From: Oceanobacter sp. | GTDB taxonomy: Bacteria > Pseudomonadota > Gammaproteobacteria > Pseudomonadales > Oceanobacteraceae | DNA length: 64,000 nt | Direction of reading: 5' to 3' | Assembly (NCBI GenBank): GCA_002733645.1 | Contig: NVWL01000020.1 | Coordinates: 1-64,000, forward strand | Shown here: one piece after another, positions 56,415 through 64,000 of the stretch | How the letters are laid out: each line of letters starts with the position of its first letter | Position numbering within the stretch: position 1 is the stretch's first letter | Position numbers and translations under genes: made by a program | Notes under the pieces: model-generated | The model's database searches: none | The model's input: only the letters and a program-made list of their open reading frames with translations | Told to the model about the DNA's origin: nothing

Positions 56415-58697
56415 ATGTCTATACGCCATTGGCTAACCGCCTTTATGTTGACCTCTATTACCTTACTCACCGGCTGTTTAAAGGTCGAAGTAAGCGTTCC
56501 TGAGACAATAACCCAACACGAAGCATTTGAGTTTACCTCTGAAGTCACGCCTGCTAGCGCTGAAGGCCTCGTCTATAGCTGGACACTTGATGGCCAAGTG
56601 ATCAGCAGCCTAGATCAAGGTTATGCCCTGCTAGCCGAACCCGGTATGCATACACTCACAGTGGACGTGACCGACGATCGAGATCGTGAAGCCACCCAGA
56701 CCATTGAATTTGATGTCGCCCCCGCCATGGTGCTCAATCAAGATTTTGAGTTCACTATTTTGGTATCTGACTTAACCGGTTATGCTGTTGAAGGCGTTAA
56801 CGTGACCGTTAATGGTGCACAATTAACAACCGACGCTACCGGCACCGCGAATTTCACTGGCATCCCCCTAAACCCTGTGATGGTCGTCACCGCAGAAAAA
56901 GCCGGCTACCTAGATCAGAGCTATCGCTATGAATTTACAGGTGACCGCGATGACGCCAGCGTTGTACTGACGATGTCGGCGAAAGCAGCCCCTATCGCTT
57001 TCAATAACAGCACACCATCGACCGTTGAAACCGACGCACTTAATACACAAATTTCACTACCAGCGAATGCCTTTATTGATGCAGAAGGCAATCCGGTGAC
57101 TGGCGATATTGATCTTGCCATGACACCTATCGATATTCGTCAAATTGGTGCAGCTTTCCCTGGTGGTGGCCAAGCATTAACGACGGATGGCGAAGTTGTT
57201 GCTCTAGTGACCACAGGGATGATTGATTTCGACTTTAGTCAAAACGGACAACCTCTGCAGCTTGCTCCCGGTACAACCGCCGATATTGAAATGGATTTAG
57301 TCTCTAATATCGGAGCTGATGGTCGCATTCTGGTTGAAGGCGATACCATTGAAATGTGGTGGTTCAACACAAGTTCTGGCTTATGGGTTGAAGAAGGTAG
57401 CGGCAGTATCGTCGCCTCAGCAACCTCACCAACTGGCTTAAAATTGATTGCCACAGTAAACCACTTCACGACATGGAACTGGGATTACTACAAGCAAGAT
57501 GATCGAGCGTCGTTTGTACTCAACTGTACTCGCGAAGGCCAGATACTAACCGCCGCAGAAAACTGTTTCGTTCGCGTTGTCGGTGGGACTCTTAATCGCA
57601 GCTTCACCTTGGATAGCGCAGGCGTAACAGCGATTAATTTACCGCCTAATGTTACTTTCAATGTTTACGCTGACCTCGTGCCAGCAGGCAACCCGATCTT
57701 CCGCGGAACCACCAGCTTTACGACCATTCCTGGTACGGTAAACGCGACCGTTGACCTACAGCCTTACCCGACCGATATCGGGACGGTCACCTGCTTTATC
57801 ACAGACGGTGCCAACACCGCACAAGTCTCTTGTTCTGGTACGGCGAATGGCACAACGGGCACTTACGAGTACTTCTCAACAGACCCAATAACGAACATCG
57901 CTGAATTCAGCTATGTGACCGATGAAACAGTGACCGTCACAGCGAGCATCCAAGGATTCACCGAAAGTGCTGTAATTGATACCAGCCTTCTAGCAGGTGC
58001 TCTAAATGTGCAGCTAACGGCAGTTGTTGAATTTGGGCAAGTGACTTGTTTTGCAACGTTGGATGGCGCGACCGGCGAATACTTCCCATGTGAAGGTGTT
58101 GTAACTGACGACCTTATAGACCAAACGGTATTTACTGCCGCCGACTTCTCAGGCAATCCACTGACTGGCGTGTTTGCATACAATGACGCCGCCTCAGTAC
58201 TGACCGTACAAGTGGCTAATGCGATCAATGGCGCCAGTGTTGAAGTTTATAACAATGGGGATATTGGTGAAGGCCAAGGGTTCATCTTTATCAATGGTGT
58301 TACCGATGACTTTATTATTGATCTTAATATCGCGCCTGCGGTCGTTAATGCAACGTACGATATTGACTCTGCGGATCTATATACCGTCAGCTGCCTTGCT
58401 GAGGGCGTTGCCCTTGAGCCTTGTAATGTGAATATCTACACGCAATCTGAAGAACAAATCTATCGAGGTACCGTGGGTGAAACTAACCCGCTTGCTCCTA
58501 GCTGGTTAGGCTCTCAAATCGTGATTACGGATATTCAAGCGGTACTTGATGGTTTTGCTTACGCCGATGCCGGTGATCGCAATCAAGACGGCGGCGAACT
58601 CGGTGAGTTTTACTACAGCACCGGCTACACCGTTGACCCGGTTGCGCAGACCATAGTATTCACGATGGAAAGCTACGGTGTGATTGGCGTTAATTAA
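56415..58697 (+). CDS. Large secreted repeat lipoprotein with PKD-like domain
   Basis: This 760-residue protein is a predicted lipoprotein (lipobox LLTGC, Cys22). A PKD-like beta-sandwich follows (about 25-110, with YSWTLDGQ). A carboxypeptidase-regulatory-like segment (LTTDATGTANFTGIPL) and a central domain around 200-350 come next. The C-terminal half has four similar segments, each with two cysteines, beginning near residues 365, 455, 540 and 655. The ATG at 56415 is preferred because AAGGAG lies seven bases upstream. It is probably displayed on the cell envelope and may bind carbohydrate or protein. It converges on the MBL lipoprotein gene, with a terminator between. Confidence 0.85.
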   Translation: MSIRHWLTAFMLTSITLLTGCLKVEVSVPETITQHEAFEFTSEVTPASAEGLVYSWTLDGQVISSLDQGYALLAEPGMHTLTVDVTDDRDREATQTIEFDVAPAMVLNQDFEFTILVSDLTGYAVEGVNVTVNGAQLTTDATGTANFTGIPLNPVMVVTAEKAGYLDQSYRYEFTGDRDDASVVLTMSAKAAPIAFNNSTPSTVETDALNTQISLPANAFIDAEGNPVTGDIDLAMTPIDIRQIGAAFPGGGQALTTDGEVVALVTTGMIDFDFSQNGQPLQLAPGTTADIEMDLVSNIGADGRILVEGDTIEMWWFNTSSGLWVEEGSGSIVASATSPTGLKLIATVNHFTTWNWDYYKQDDRASFVLNCTREGQILTAAENCFVRVVGGTLNRSFTLDSAGVTAINLPPNVTFNVYADLVPAGNPIFRGTTSFTTIPGTVNATVDLQPYPTDIGTVTCFITDGANTAQVSCSGTANGTTGTYEYFSTDPITNIAEFSYVTDETVTVTASIQGFTESAVIDTSLLAGALNVQLTAVVEFGQVTCFATLDGATGEYFPCEGVVTDDLIDQTVFTAADFSGNPLTGVFAYNDAASVLTVQVANAINGASVEVYNNGDIGEGQGFIFINGVTDDFIIDLNIAPAVVNATYDIDSADLYTVSCLAEGVALEPCNVNIYTQSEEQIYRGTVGETNPLAPSWLGSQIVITDIQAVLDGFAYADAGDRNQDGGELGEFYYSTGYTVDPVAQTIVFTMESYGVIGVN

Positions 58698-58706
58698 TAA
58701 TCACAC

Positions 58707-59783
58707 TTAGTGAACACACAAGCTGCCTTTCTCTTTAATAGAGACTGGCAGCTTTTTTATTTGTCCATGCTGCATTGCTGAAAAATCATCACCGTTCAAA
58801 TTATTTTTAACCAACGCTTCATGCAATAACCTAAGCGGCTCAGTCATTTCTTCATCCGTTAAAATAAAGGTGCCCCAGTGCATCCCTACCGCTTGTGTTG
58901 CATTTAAATCTTCAAATACTTGCACGGCTTCGGCTGGGTCCATATGCGCATCTTTCATAAACCAACGCGGATCATAAGCCCCAATCGGGATCGCGGCTAA
59001 ATCGATATTAGGAAAACATTCACCAATTTTTTTAAAGTCATCGGAGTAGCCACTGTCACCCACATGGAAAAAACGAAACGTCGGTGAGTCGATCATCCAG
59101 CCAGCCCATAATGTTTCGTTGCGATCAAACAGTCCGCGTTGCGACCAATGCTTTACTGGTAACGCGGTAAAGGTCAAACCACTCATTTGCGCTTGTTTCC
59201 ACCAATCTAACTCAATGGCGGTGCTGATCCCTATTGATTCAAATTCATGTTTTAAACCTAAAGGAACAAAAAATTGGGGTGGGCTTTGCGGCTGTCGCTC
59301 AAATAAATCGACCAACGACTCTTCATCCATATGGTCGTAGTGATTATGCGAAATAATCACGGCATCAATCTTCGGCAAGTCGGCAATATTCATAGCAGGC
59401 GGTACGATACGCTTAGGACCAAAGTAATTACTCGGTGAAGCACGTTCGGTAAAATGAGGGTCTGTCAGTATATTTTTACCATCCAGCTGTAGCAAAAAAG
59501 TACTGTGCCCGATCCATGTGATTTGGTTTTGTTGTGGATGTTGAATAGATGCTAAGTCTGGGACTAGCACATCAAACTCGTAAGCCTCTGGCTTTGTTCG
59601 ACTCCAACGCCAGCGTATAAAATCCGTAAACGACTTTGAGATAGCTTCACCATCGGTATTTACAAAAGTACCGTCACTTTGATGATGCGCGGGAAGATGT
59701 GTTGTTTTATTGGCTGAGCCACATGCAACCAAAATCACACTAACAGATGCACATAGACATACAGATAAAAGGGCTTTAAACAT
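58707..59783 (-). CDS. MBL-fold metallohydrolase lipoprotein (NAPE-PLD-like)
   Basis: This 358-residue protein has a lipobox LVAC (Cys21) and a metallo-beta-lactamase fold domain. The metal site is HNHYDHMDEES, with FHVGDSGYSDDF and a later MHWGTFILTDEEM. The sequence resembles NAPE-hydrolysing phospholipase D relatives (ITWIGHSTFLLQLDGKNILTDPHF). It probably hydrolyses a phosphodiester in the envelope, but the substrate is unknown. The last coding bases overlap the terminator of the convergent gene. Confidence 0.88.
   Translation of the reverse strand: MFKALLSVCLCASVSVILVACGSANKTTHLPAHHQSDGTFVNTDGEAISKSFTDFIRWRWSRTKPEAYEFDVLVPDLASIQHPQQNQITWIGHSTFLLQLDGKNILTDPHFTERASPSNYFGPKRIVPPAMNIADLPKIDAVIISHNHYDHMDEESLVDLFERQPQSPPQFFVPLGLKHEFESIGISTAIELDWWKQAQMSGLTFTALPVKHWSQRGLFDRNETLWAGWMIDSPTFRFFHVGDSGYSDDFKKIGECFPNIDLAAIPIGAYDPRWFMKDAHMDPAEAVQVFEDLNATQAVGMHWGTFILTDEEMTEPLRLLHEALVKNNLNGDDFSAMQHGQIKKLPVSIKEKGSLCVH
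58720..58758 (+). terminator. Terminator of the large lipoprotein gene, inside the convergent gene
   Basis: AAGCTGCC (58720-58727) pairs with GGCAGCTT (58747-58754) around a 19-base loop, followed by a run of T. It lies within the 3' coding end of the minus-strand MBL gene. Confidence 0.75.
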
Positions 59784-59846
59784 TACTGACTCTGACGACC
59801 ACTAGTAAATAACAGAGCGACAGAGTCAGGCATTTACTCAAAAATA

Positions 59847-62147
59847 TCAATCCACGTTAACGGACTCCACGGAAGTATCCGCCTCAGACCTCAGTTTTGT
59901 TGCGACTCCGACCATCGCTTTTAAAGCGGGAATGACTTCTTCCCAGCGGCGTGTTTTAAGGCCGCAGTCAGGATTAACCCATAGGTCTTTATCCTTCACT
60001 GATACCCGTGCACCGGTCAAGATCGATTCCATTTGATTCGCTTCTGGAATATTCGGGCTGTGTATATCGTACACACCAGGGCCAATACCATTGGTATACG
60101 GTTTTTGCTCTAGGGTTGTAAGTAGAGCCGCAGCCGAACGCGCTGTCTCCAACGTAATGACATCAGCATCCATGGCTTGAATAGCTTCAAGAATGTCATC
60201 AAAATCGGCATAACACATGTGCGTATGCACCTGTGTTGACGCTTTGGCATCCGCGTAACAGTAACGGAAGCTATTCACTGCCCACGCTAAATATGTCTTG
60301 TGGTCGGCTTTGCGCAACGGCAAAGCTTCACGCAATGCAGGCTCGTCTATTTGAATAATAGAAATACCGGCATCTTCAAGATCTTGAACCTCATCGTGAA
60401 GCACCGCAGCTAGCTGATAAGCTGTATCCGACCAAGGCTGATCATTACGTACAAAGGCCCATTTCAACATGGTCACAGGCCCTGTCAGCATGGCTTTAAC
60501 CGGCTTATTCGTTTGCGACTGTGCGTACTCAGTCCAGCGAACCGTCATTGGTCTTGGTCTTTCTATATCACCGTAAATGATCGGCGGCTTAACACAGCGC
60601 GACCCATAACTTTGAACCCAACCGCCAGCGCTTACCGCGATACCATCAAGTAATTCACCAAAGTACTCGACCATGTCATTACGTTCAGCTTCACCGTGAA
60701 CCAGTACATCCAAGCCGATATCTTCTTGAATTCGAATACAGTGTTGTATCTCATCACGTAAACCTACATCGTAAGCGCTTTCATCAATTTTACCGTCACG
60801 CCAGTCTCGACGTAATTGGCGAATACCTTTAGTTTGCGGAAATGAGCCAATGGTGGTCGTCGGAAATAACGGTAAATTGAGCAAGGCTTGTTGCAATGCC
60901 TGTCGTTCATCATAACCTTCAGGTCTGTGCCAAGCCGTTGGAATAATCGTTTCTATGCGTTGCTTAACAGCGTCTTTGTGTACTCGCTTTGAAATCTGAC
61001 GTGCCACAGAACGCTGCACTTGATCAAGCCACTGCGAGCCTCGCTTCACGCTCTCGTCTTTTAGTGCATTAGCGAGCAGCACGCCTTCTTGCAGCTTCTC
61101 TTCTGCAAACGACAACCACTGCTCGCATCCGTCCGCTAAGTTTTGTTCCGCAGATGCACGATATGGCACGTGCAACAGAGAACAACTGGTGCCAATCCAT
61201 AAACGATCTTTCAAACGTTTTTGAATGGGTTTTAGACTTTGAAAAAGAAGCTCAATATCGCTGCGCCAAATATTACGGCCATCAATCACACCCAAGGATA
61301 ATACCTTGTATGGTCCGATCTGATCGACCGCTGCAGACAACTGCTCAGGCGCAGAGACCAAATCTAAATGAATACCCTGCACCGGTAATTGAAATACTCG
61401 GCTTAAATGCTCACCCACACCACCAAAATAGGTCGCTAATAGAATATCAATCCCTGCACCGCGAAGACGGTGATACGCTCGCTCATAAGCATTCACCCAC
61501 TCCAATGGTAGGTCTGTCACTAAAATGGGTTCATCAAGCTGAACCCAACTAACGCCTTCCTCTTTTAGCAAACACAGTAAGTCCGAATACACCTCAAGCA
61601 CTGCATCCAAATGGTCTAGGCGATCACTGCCATCTTTGCTTTGCCCTAGCCTTAGATACGTTAACGGCCCCGGTAATGCGACTTTGATCTTATCGCTCAG
61701 TTGTTTGGCTGCCCTGACTTCCTCCAACAAAAAATCGGCATGTAAGCTGAAAGAATCTTCAGCGTAAAACTCAGGAATTAAGTAGTGGTAATTAGTATCA
61801 AACCATTTAGTCATTTCACAAGCGTGAACGGGAGTACCGCTCGGAGCACGACCACGTGCAGCAAGAAAGATACGATCAAGGGTGTTATCTGTAGTGTTTA
61901 CTCGACGGGGTAAATGACCCAATAAAAAGCTGGTATTAAGTACATGATCGTATAAGCAAAAGTCCCCAACCGTCAGAAAATCGCAACCCGCGTCTAATTG
62001 CGCTTGCCAATTATTGCCTCTAACAGATCGTGCAATATCCAAAAGGCTATCTTGGGTAATGTCGTTACGCCAATAGCTCTCTAGTGCCCATTTTAACTCT
62101 CGCTCTGCACCCACCCGAGGATACCCTAGTGCATGAAACTTACTCAT
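59847..62147 (-). CDS. metE: Cobalamin-independent methionine synthase
   Basis: This 766-residue enzyme transfers a methyl group from 5-methyltetrahydropteroyltri-glutamate to homocysteine. The N terminus HALGYPRVGAERELKWALE is typical. The zinc site is HTHMCYAD (His and Cys), the glutamate in DADVITLETARS and the cysteine in NPDCGLKTR. The length fits family members (753 in E. coli). The ATG at 62147 is chosen because GGAG lies eight bases upstream. The 230 bp upstream is AT-rich and shows no recognised riboswitch or MetJ box. Its presence means methionine can be made without B12. Confidence 0.97.
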   Translation of the reverse strand: MSKFHALGYPRVGAERELKWALESYWRNDITQDSLLDIARSVRGNNWQAQLDAGCDFLTVGDFCLYDHVLNTSFLLGHLPRRVNTTDNTLDRIFLAARGRAPSGTPVHACEMTKWFDTNYHYLIPEFYAEDSFSLHADFLLEEVRAAKQLSDKIKVALPGPLTYLRLGQSKDGSDRLDHLDAVLEVYSDLLCLLKEEGVSWVQLDEPILVTDLPLEWVNAYERAYHRLRGAGIDILLATYFGGVGEHLSRVFQLPVQGIHLDLVSAPEQLSAAVDQIGPYKVLSLGVIDGRNIWRSDIELLFQSLKPIQKRLKDRLWIGTSCSLLHVPYRASAEQNLADGCEQWLSFAEEKLQEGVLLANALKDESVKRGSQWLDQVQRSVARQISKRVHKDAVKQRIETIIPTAWHRPEGYDERQALQQALLNLPLFPTTTIGSFPQTKGIRQLRRDWRDGKIDESAYDVGLRDEIQHCIRIQEDIGLDVLVHGEAERNDMVEYFGELLDGIAVSAGGWVQSYGSRCVKPPIIYGDIERPRPMTVRWTEYAQSQTNKPVKAMLTGPVTMLKWAFVRNDQPWSDTAYQLAAVLHDEVQDLEDAGISIIQIDEPALREALPLRKADHKTYLAWAVNSFRYCYADAKASTQVHTHMCYADFDDILEAIQAMDADVITLETARSAAALLTTLEQKPYTNGIGPGVYDIHSPNIPEANQMESILTGARVSVKDKDLWVNPDCGLKTRRWEEVIPALKAMVGVATKLRSEADTSVESVNVD

Positions 62148-62377
62148 GTTAATTCTCCAATTCATTTAATAATTTAAAGTTGGAGCGATCTTGCCAGAGA
62201 ATAAGAATGAACAAAAACGATGAAAATTAATAAAAACATGAAATTAATTAATACTAATCCCCCTTGATACATTAACAACATAGGCCAAAGGCCATCATTA
62301 ACGACTTAGCAGGTCAACAGCCCAACAAAATCAGATACACTGTTTTTTAATAATAAAAATACAAAAGTGGATCAACC

Positions 62378-63781
62378 ATGAAACATTCTCTCTTACGTTC
62401 CATATCCATGACGGCGACCGTCTTAAGCGCAACCACACTTCTTAGTGGCTGTATTCTTGACGACATTCCACTAGGTACCGGCTATGCGGCTAAGTATATG
62501 TGCTCAGGCTTGTGGATCAGCGGTTTAGATGAAGACAAACTGAAGGACGAGTTTATTGCGCCTCAAGTAAAGCCCTTGCCATCGGTGTGGAAGTTTGAGA
62601 TCGACGAGAATCAAAAAACAGTCTCTGTTAGAGATATTTTCTTCGGTAAAACGTATCAAAAAACGGCTTACTACCGTGAAGGGCTGGGCTGTACCTTAAC
62701 TCAAGATGCTCCGCTGGCCGATCTTGATGATCAACTACCGGGGAACATGACGGCACCCAATACCGATTACTTCAGTGCATGGCCACACGGTGAAGCTGAC
62801 ATTACCGCATACAGTAACGACATATCGTACAACATACTCGATGATGCTATTGATAATGCGTTTTTAGAGAATAACGAATTAGTCAAAAATACCTTGTCCG
62901 TTGCCGTTGTTCATAATGGCCAATTGGTCGCTGAGCGTTACGCCGAAGGAGTTGATAAAAGCACGCGATTATTGAGTTGGTCGATGGCAAAAACTATTTC
63001 AGCCACCGTCACGGGCATGTTAGATGATCGTGGATTGTTAGATGCTGAGCTACCCGCTCCCGTTACACAATGGCAAGGGACCGACAAAGCACCGATCACA
63101 CTACACAACATGCTACAAATGGCTTCCGGCATTAGCTGGAATGAAGCTCCTCAAGGAGATGATCCCGACCAGGGTTATGGTTTATTCCAAGTGGAAGACA
63201 TGGCGGGATATTACACTGAACAGGACGTTGAAGACGCGCCAAATACCGTATTCAATTACTCGACGGGGCAAAGTAACTTGATTGCTCAAATTTCACAAAA
63301 TGCTTTGGGCGGCGATTTAGAAAATTACTACCGTTTCGTCAATGACGAACTATTTTACCCACTAAACATAAACTCAGCCGTCGTGGAATTTGATACCGTT
63401 GGCCAGCCAGTTGGCGGCGCATTTCATTACTTAACCACGCGAGATTGGGCACGTTTAGGCTTATTACTTAAAAATGACGGCAACTGGTTTGGGCAGCAAA
63501 TTGTGTCTGCAGATTGGGTGAGAAAAATGCTAACACCGTCGGATCCAAACCCTAGTTATGGCTATCAAACTTGGTTAAATACCAACCAAACCTTCTGGCC
63601 AGAACTTCCAGAATCCAGCTATGCCTTTAGAGGCTTTCAAGGGCAAGTCGTCATGATCATTCCAGATTATGATTTGGTTATTGTCCGTACTGGCGTCACA
63701 TTCGGTGGTTCACTGAATCAAGAAAGCTCTGGGATCTCCGCTCTAGCACTGGGTGCTATAGAGGCACTTCAACCTCTATAA
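62378..63781 (+). CDS. Lipid-anchored serine hydrolase (beta-lactamase/EstB family)
   Basis: This 467-residue lipoprotein (lipobox LLSGC, Cys25) has a serine beta-lactamase/penicillin-binding protein-like fold from about residue 150. The SxxK motif is S202-M-A-K205 and the second motif is Y-S-T in FNYSTGQSN. A third region, RGFQGQVVMI, stands in for the usual HTG/KTG. Family members include esterases and D-amino-acid peptidases, so the reaction is unknown. A preceding domain of about 120 residues with no recognised family is attached after the lipobox. Confidence 0.88.
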   Translation: MKHSLLRSISMTATVLSATTLLSGCILDDIPLGTGYAAKYMCSGLWISGLDEDKLKDEFIAPQVKPLPSVWKFEIDENQKTVSVRDIFFGKTYQKTAYYREGLGCTLTQDAPLADLDDQLPGNMTAPNTDYFSAWPHGEADITAYSNDISYNILDDAIDNAFLENNELVKNTLSVAVVHNGQLVAERYAEGVDKSTRLLSWSMAKTISATVTGMLDDRGLLDAELPAPVTQWQGTDKAPITLHNMLQMASGISWNEAPQGDDPDQGYGLFQVEDMAGYYTEQDVEDAPNTVFNYSTGQSNLIAQISQNALGGDLENYYRFVNDELFYPLNINSAVVEFDTVGQPVGGAFHYLTTRDWARLGLLLKNDGNWFGQQIVSADWVRKMLTPSDPNPSYGYQTWLNTNQTFWPELPESSYAFRGFQGQVVMIIPDYDLVIVRTGVTFGGSLNQESSGISALALGAIEALQPL

Positions 63782-63789
63782 GTCGTAGG

Positions 63790-64000
63790 TTATTCAGCGG
63801 CCTTGATATTGGATTCATTGATAATATCAGGGCGTTGATTTCCGAACATTATTCGCAGCTGCGCTGCTTGTGCTTGTCGACCTCGTTGCACAAGGAAATC
63901 GTTCCCTCTGGGCAATCTGCGTACTGTATTTTGTACGAGAAAATTCAATGGTGAGAAAATCAGCGGATACCAAGGCAACGTCCATATTGGTAATCCCAAT
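63790..64000 (-). CDS. Partial gene running off the window (C-terminal fragment)
   Basis: A minus-strand reading frame ends with a stop codon at 63790-63792 and continues past the end of the window. About 70 residues are visible, with a patch WTLPWYPLIFSPLNFLVQNTV and then a polar tail. No family is recognised from this fragment. It converges on the serine hydrolase gene with an 8 bp gap. Confidence 0.45.
   Translation of the reverse strand, partial: LGLPIWTLPWYPLIFSPLNFLVQNTVRRLPRGNDFLVQRGRQAQAAQLRIMFGNQRPDIINESNIKAAE

Noticed and set aside
62148-62377. Search for MetR, MetJ or a riboswitch upstream of metE
   Set aside because: Only AT-rich sequence with chance TGAA words was found. No TGAA-N5-TTCA, AGACGTCT or long structured leader was seen.

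Overview
The window looks like the chromosome of a marine, heterotrophic gammaproteobacterium, most like the Oceanospirillales or their Pseudomonas relatives. The evidence is moderate GC, an assimilatory nitrate cluster laid out as in Pseudomonas, a complete rsx/rnf operon, proS with an editing insert, fadH, a cobalamin-independent metE, and many small lipoproteins and secreted proteins. No rRNA, tRNA or CRISPR array was recognised. The species call is inference from gene content only.

Layout. 1-1.3 kb: a Y1/HUH REP-type transposase behind four short direct repeats. 1.6-12.5 kb: nitrate assimilation in two divergent units. The minus unit is nirB, nirD, narK, then a PP2C phosphatase/Ser-Thr kinase fusion. 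The plus unit is nasA then cobA, whose product supplies the siroheme precursor NirB needs. The 0.6 kb between the units holds two sigma-54-type promoters and structured leaders of the ANTAR (NasT/NasR) antitermination type. 12.8-23.5 kb: mostly single housekeeping or hypothetical genes (aldehyde dehydrogenase, tag, a DUF938 methyltransferase, proS, a lytic transglycosylase, VOC, GNAT and DUF1330 proteins, a secreted lipase-like hydrolase), with a 271 bp MITE-like element before proS. 23.5-30.1 kb: a minus-strand mksF-mksE-mksB condensin operon (the JetABC core of Wadjet). A group II truncated haemoglobin sits where the nuclease gene jetD/mksG would be expected.

30.3-40.1 kb: a 7TMR-DISM histidine kinase, fadH with a possible Fur box, a soluble BdlA-like double-PAS chemoreceptor, apbC/mrp, an IS3-family insertion sequence and a glycerophosphodiesterase. 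40.4-47.8 kb: two small exported proteins and a four-gene oligopeptide/microcin-C-type ABC importer. 48.1-54.0 kb: rsxABCDGE, a membrane ion-translocating electron-transfer complex. 54.1-64 kb: a membrane protein, trhO, a large repeat lipoprotein, an MBL-fold lipoprotein, metE, a lipid-anchored serine hydrolase and the end of a gene that runs off the window.

The most interesting parts are the condensin-plus-globin operon without a nuclease, the paired sigma-54/ANTAR control of both nitrate units, a terminator directly in front of the kinase-phosphatase gene, and a family of TTAAGGCACCTCTG repeats with one complete MITE and two fragments.
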